NCBI RefSeq assembly: GCF_015354245.1
Contig: NZ_JADKYZ010000006.1
Span: forward strand, 248,001-312,000
DNA: 64,000 bases
Reading direction: 5' to 3'
Source of the DNA: Diaphorobacter caeni
GTDB lineage: Bacteria; Pseudomonadota; Gammaproteobacteria; Burkholderiales; Burkholderiaceae_C
Shown here in pieces: positions 61,264 through 64,000 of the stretch. The first letter of the stretch is position 1, and every line of letters starts with the position of its first letter. The notes below the pieces were generated by a model that was not told the DNA's origin, made no database searches, and saw only the letters and a program-made list of their open reading frames with translations. The position numbers were made by a program, and so were the translations under genes.

Positions 61264-61722
61264 ATGAATATTTCCGAAGTATCCAGACGATCGGGGCTGA
61301 CGGCCGCGACTTTGCGGTTCTATGAGGAGAAGGGGCTGATCCGATCGGTTGGCCGCGACGCGCGCCAGCGGGTCTTCGGCGCGGATGTCATGGAGCGGCT
61401 GGCGCTGATCGCGCTTGGGCGGGCTGCGGGATTTTCGTTGCAAGAGATCGGCGTGATGCTGCATGCGGACGGTGCAGGACCGCGCGTGGATCGCGGCATG
61501 CTGCTCGCGAAGGCGGATGAGCTCGACCGGAACATTCGCCAGCTGAAGGCCGTGCGCGACGGTCTGCGCCATGCCGCCGAATGCCCCGAGAGCAGCCATC
61601 TCGACTGCCCGGTGTTCCAGCGGCTGATGCGGGCCGCGAGCGTGGGTGAATTCGCCGCGTTGCCCGCGACGGCGGGGACGGGGCTTGCGCGCCCCGAAAA
61701 GCGATCTCGGACGGGTTCTTGA
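61264..61722 (+). CDS. MerR-family regulator
   Basis: A 152-aa MerR regulator. The DNA-binding domain is ISEVSRRSGLTAATLRFYEEKGLI, followed by GADVMERLALIALGRAAGFSLQEIGVML and a dimerisation helix. The C-terminal AECPESSHLDCPVFQRLM holds two cysteines and a His, as in a subgroup beside DUF2938 genes. ATG at MNISEVSRR is the family start. Effector unknown. Confidence 0.9.
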   Translation: MNISEVSRRSGLTAATLRFYEEKGLIRSVGRDARQRVFGADVMERLALIALGRAAGFSLQEIGVMLHADGAGPRVDRGMLLAKADELDRNIRQLKAVRDGLRHAAECPESSHLDCPVFQRLMRAASVGEFAALPATAGTGLARPEKRSRTGS

Positions 61723-61785
61723 CGCCGATGCGTGCTCTCGATGAACGCGAGCGCTGCACCTGACAGCAGCGGCAAGGCTCATGAA

Positions 61786-61820
61786 AAAGGCCACCGGAAC
61801 AAGCCATTCCGGCGGCCTTT
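61786..61820 (-). terminator. Terminator for the BKACE gene
   Basis: A 14-bp stem with one mismatch (AAAGGCC-CCGGAA against TTCCGG-GGCCTTT) and, on the minus strand, five T residues. It lies 21 bases past the BKACE stop and may also stop merR from the other side. Confidence 0.8.
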
Positions 61821-61841
61821 GTCATCTGCGCAGCGGCGAAA

Positions 61842-62777
61842 TCAAAACGCTACGGCGTTCTTGCCCTTGAGTTTGAGCATTTCCCGCGTTTCATCCGGCG
61901 TGGCGACCTGCAGGTTGAGCGAACGAAGAATGTCCACGACGCGCCGCACCTGCTGGGCGTTGCTGGTGGCGAGCTGGCCGGGGCCGTCCCAGAGCGAGTC
62001 TTCGAGGCCCACGCGCACGTTGCCGCCCATGGTGGCCGACATGGTGGCCAGCGGCATCTGGCTGCGGCCTGCGCCGAGGACGGACCAGTAGTAGTCGCTG
62101 CCGAACAGGCGCTCTGCCGTGCGGCGCATGTGCTGCACGTCCTCGGGGTGGGTGCCGATGCCGCCGAGCAGGCCGAAGACGGACTGGATGAAGAACGGTG
62201 GCTTCAATATGCCCCGGTCGATGAAGTGCGCGGCGGTGTAGAGATGGCTGGTGTCGTAGCACTCGATTTCGAAACGCGTGCCGTTGTCGGCGCAGGATTC
62301 GAGGATGTAGCGGATCTCCTTGAAGGTGTTGCGGAACACGCGGTCTTCCGAGCCTTCGAGATAGGGGCGCTCCCAGTCGTGCTTGAACTCCTTCTGGCGC
62401 GCGAGCATGGGATAGAGACCGAAGTTCATCGAACCCATGTTGAGCGAGGCGATCTCGGGCTTGAGCTCGAGCGCGGGCTGCAGGCGCTCTTCCACCAGCA
62501 TGTTGGGCGCGCCGCCGGTGGTGAGGTTGATGATGACGTCCGAGCGCGCGGCGATCTGCGGCAGGAACTGGCGGAACAGCGCCGGGTCCTGCGAGGGCTG
62601 CCCGGTCTCTGGGTTGCGCGCGTGCAGGTGGACGATGGAGGCGCCTGCTTCGGCGGCGGCGACGGCTTCGTCCTCGATCTGCTTGGGGGTGATCGGCAGG
62701 TGGGGCGACATGGAGGGCGTGTGGATGCCTCCGGTGATCGCGCAGGTGACGATCACTTTCTTCTGGGGTGCGGCCAT
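61842..62777 (-). CDS. Beta-keto acid cleavage enzyme (BKACE/DUF849)
   Basis: A 311-aa Zn-dependent BKACE that splits a beta-keto acid with acetyl-CoA. Metal-binding His50 and His52 are in VHLHARNPETG; INLTTGG and ECYDTSHL match the family. ATG at MAAPQKKVIV was chosen because the longer reading adds unrelated residues. It lies 38 bases after the SDR gene in the same direction, and the keto-acid could come from that dehydrogenase. Confidence 0.9.
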   Translation of the reverse strand: MAAPQKKVIVTCAITGGIHTPSMSPHLPITPKQIEDEAVAAAEAGASIVHLHARNPETGQPSQDPALFRQFLPQIAARSDVIINLTTGGAPNMLVEERLQPALELKPEIASLNMGSMNFGLYPMLARQKEFKHDWERPYLEGSEDRVFRNTFKEIRYILESCADNGTRFEIECYDTSHLYTAAHFIDRGILKPPFFIQSVFGLLGGIGTHPEDVQHMRRTAERLFGSDYYWSVLGAGRSQMPLATMSATMGGNVRVGLEDSLWDGPGQLATSNAQQVRRVVDILRSLNLQVATPDETREMLKLKGKNAVAF

Positions 62778-62815
62778 GGATTTCCTTGGGATGATGGGTG
62801 TGACTGCGTGGCCGC

Positions 62816-63574
62816 TCACATGGCGGTCTTGCCGCCGTTGACGTGCAGGATCTGGCCGGTGATGTAGCTCGCGTGCTTCGATGCGAGGTAGAGAATCGCG
62901 TCGGCCACTTCGTCGGGCGTGCCGATGCGGTTCATCGGAATGGTGCTTGCGACCATCGGAATGTTCTGCGCGCCGCCCGCGATGCGGTCGAGCATCTCGG
63001 TGGCAATGGGGCCGGGCGCGACGGCGTTGACGCGCACGCCGTGCTGGCAGGCCTCGAGCGCGACGGATTTGGTGAAGCCCTCGATGGCGTGCTTGCTCGC
63101 CACGTACATCGGCGCGAGCGCGTTGCCGCGGCTGCCCATGGTGGACGAGAGGTTGACGATGGAGCCGGATTTCTGGGCGCTCATCACGCGCATTTCATGC
63201 TTGAGGCACAGGAAGGTGCCGAGCGCGTTGGCGTTGAAGGCGGCGGTGTAGTTCTCCACCGTCTGCTCCATGATGGAGCCGCGCGCGCCTTCGAGGCCCG
63301 CGCTGTTGACCGCTGCGTCGAGGCGGCCGAAGCGCTGCACGCATTGGTCAACGAGGTGCGCGACCTGGGCCTCGTCGGCCACGTCGGCGCGCACGAAATG
63401 CGCTTGTGCGCCCAAGCCTTGCAGCTCGGCCTGCAACTGTGCGCCGGCCGCTTCGTTGCGGCCGCTCACGACGAGCCTGGCGCCCGCGCGCGCAAACGCG
63501 ATGGCGGCGGCGCGGCCGATGCCGGCGGTGGCTCCGGTGACGAGCACCACCTGATTTTCAAATGCTGTGTTCAT
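62816..63574 (-). CDS. Short-chain dehydrogenase/reductase
   Basis: A 252-aa classical SDR. Nucleotide loop TGATAGIG is at 13-20, NSAG near 90, catalytic Ser143/144, Tyr157 and Lys161 (MYVASKHA). The C-terminal FabG-like block GTPDEVADAILYLASKHASYITGQILHVNGG is present. It sits between a CMD-family gene and BKACE and probably oxidises a hydroxy intermediate to the beta-keto acid. Confidence 0.92.
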   Translation of the reverse strand: MNTAFENQVVLVTGATAGIGRAAAIAFARAGARLVVSGRNEAAGAQLQAELQGLGAQAHFVRADVADEAQVAHLVDQCVQRFGRLDAAVNSAGLEGARGSIMEQTVENYTAAFNANALGTFLCLKHEMRVMSAQKSGSIVNLSSTMGSRGNALAPMYVASKHAIEGFTKSVALEACQHGVRVNAVAPGPIATEMLDRIAGGAQNIPMVASTIPMNRIGTPDEVADAILYLASKHASYITGQILHVNGGKTAM

Positions 63575-63610
63575 GACGATGATGATTTCTCTGAGTGCTG
63601 AAATACGGGT

Positions 63611-64000
63611 TCAGCGGGAGGGCTGGTCCGTGCCGCTCGTGCTGGCGTTCGCTTCGAAACGCGCGACTTCTTCGAGCAGCATCGGCGCACCCATGCTGTT
63701 GGCATGCAGGCCGAGCACGCTCACGCCCTGCAGCACGGCGGCGATCTCTTCCTTGGTCGCGCCGAGCTCAAGCGCGCGGCGGATATGGCGGCGCGTGCCT
63801 GGACCGTACATGTGGGTGCAGGAAGCGTCGACCGCGATGGAGATGAATTCCCAGACCTTGGGCTCGATGAGGCCCTTGGTCATGGGGTGCATGGCCATGT
63901 CGAGGAATTTTTCGGTCCACACGGGGTCGAGCTCGGTGAAGCTGTTCCACTCGGGATTCCAGTAGCCGCTCTCGCGCAGGCGGTCGCTGATGGGGGTGGC
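63611..64000 (-). CDS. Carboxymuconolactone decarboxylase-family protein (partial)
   Basis: The coding frame is open to the right edge, so the N-terminus is outside the window. Visible residues match the CMD family: GYWNPEWNSFTELDPVWTEKF, SIAVDASCTHMYGPGTRRHIRRALELGATKEEIAAVLQGVSVLG. Only one cysteine of the AhpD CxxC pair is seen (ASCTHMY), so a non-redox catabolic role is more likely. It is the first visible gene of the minus-strand operon with SDR and BKACE. Confidence 0.85.
   Translation of the reverse strand, partial: ATPISDRLRESGYWNPEWNSFTELDPVWTEKFLDMAMHPMTKGLIEPKVWEFISIAVDASCTHMYGPGTRRHIRRALELGATKEEIAAVLQGVSVLGLHANSMGAPMLLEEVARFEANASTSGTDQPSR

Overview
The window reads as a stretch of chromosome from a GC-rich betaproteobacterium, most likely of the family Comamonadaceae. 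This rests on the isc/hsc/fdx cluster followed by dnaQ and a tRNA-Val, three TctC/Bug-type binding proteins without TctAB membrane partners, an Omp32-type porin, a FecI/FecR/TonB signalling set and a CzcCBA efflux pump. The genus is not certain from sequence alone.

Layout. (1) 1-5218: iron-sulfur cluster assembly (iscS end, iscU, iscA, hscB, hscA, fdx), dnaQ, tRNA-Val(CAC). A terminator and a large inverted repeat split iscA from hscB. (2) 5454-10551: a minus-strand operon of ABC binding protein, permease, ATPase, CopD-like membrane protein and TonB-dependent receptor, headed by a Fur-like box. (3) 10583-14313: a Crp/Fnr regulator, a truncated haemoglobin fused to a DUF1971 domain behind an FNR/DNR-like site, a LysR regulator divergent from an AhpD-like protein, and a DUF4440-type protein. 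(4) 14437-21943: Fur box, FecI-type sigma factor, FecR, siderophore receptor with an STN domain, and four membrane or periplasmic iron-uptake accessory proteins. (5) 22128-23570: GNAT acetyltransferase, then decayed arsH and IS3-family fragments. (6) 23579-28348: a compact kaiC-kaiB-kaiB-hybrid histidine kinase operon without kaiA, the most notable system here. (7) 28866-31762: a TRAP transporter. (8) 31878-33182: a DUF4148 protein, an AT-rich orphan ORF and an Imm45-like immunity protein. (9) 33354-41454: czcA, czcB and czcC on the minus strand, divergent from a two-component system, with a perfect 20-bp palindrome between them. (10) 41461-48725: an IclR regulator divergent from a TctC / PDC-lactonase-like / TctC / RraA-like aldolase / 2-hydroxyacid dehydrogenase operon, then a zinc-ribbon-like protein and a third TctC. 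(11) 48903-60582: an AraC regulator, a minus-strand acyl-CoA dehydrogenase, and a catabolic run of quinone oxidoreductase, TauD-like dioxygenase, serine hydrolase, DsbA-like protein, Rieske ferredoxin, acyl-CoA ligase, porin and MFS transporter. (12) 60693-64000: DUF2938 and MerR genes sharing a SoxR-box-like palindrome, then minus-strand BKACE, SDR and a carboxymuconolactone decarboxylase-family gene cut by the window end.

How it fits together. Regions 2 and 4 are probably iron- or chelate-uptake loci under Fur. Region 3 points to nitrosative or oxygen-linked stress. Region 9 exports divalent metals under its own two-component system. Regions 7 and 10-12 serve uptake and breakdown of organic acids and CoA-linked substrates. 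Region 6 is a KaiC-based ATPase module with its own kinase output, plausibly used for stress or time-dependent signalling. No CRISPR array, intact mobile element, rRNA operon or replication origin was seen.
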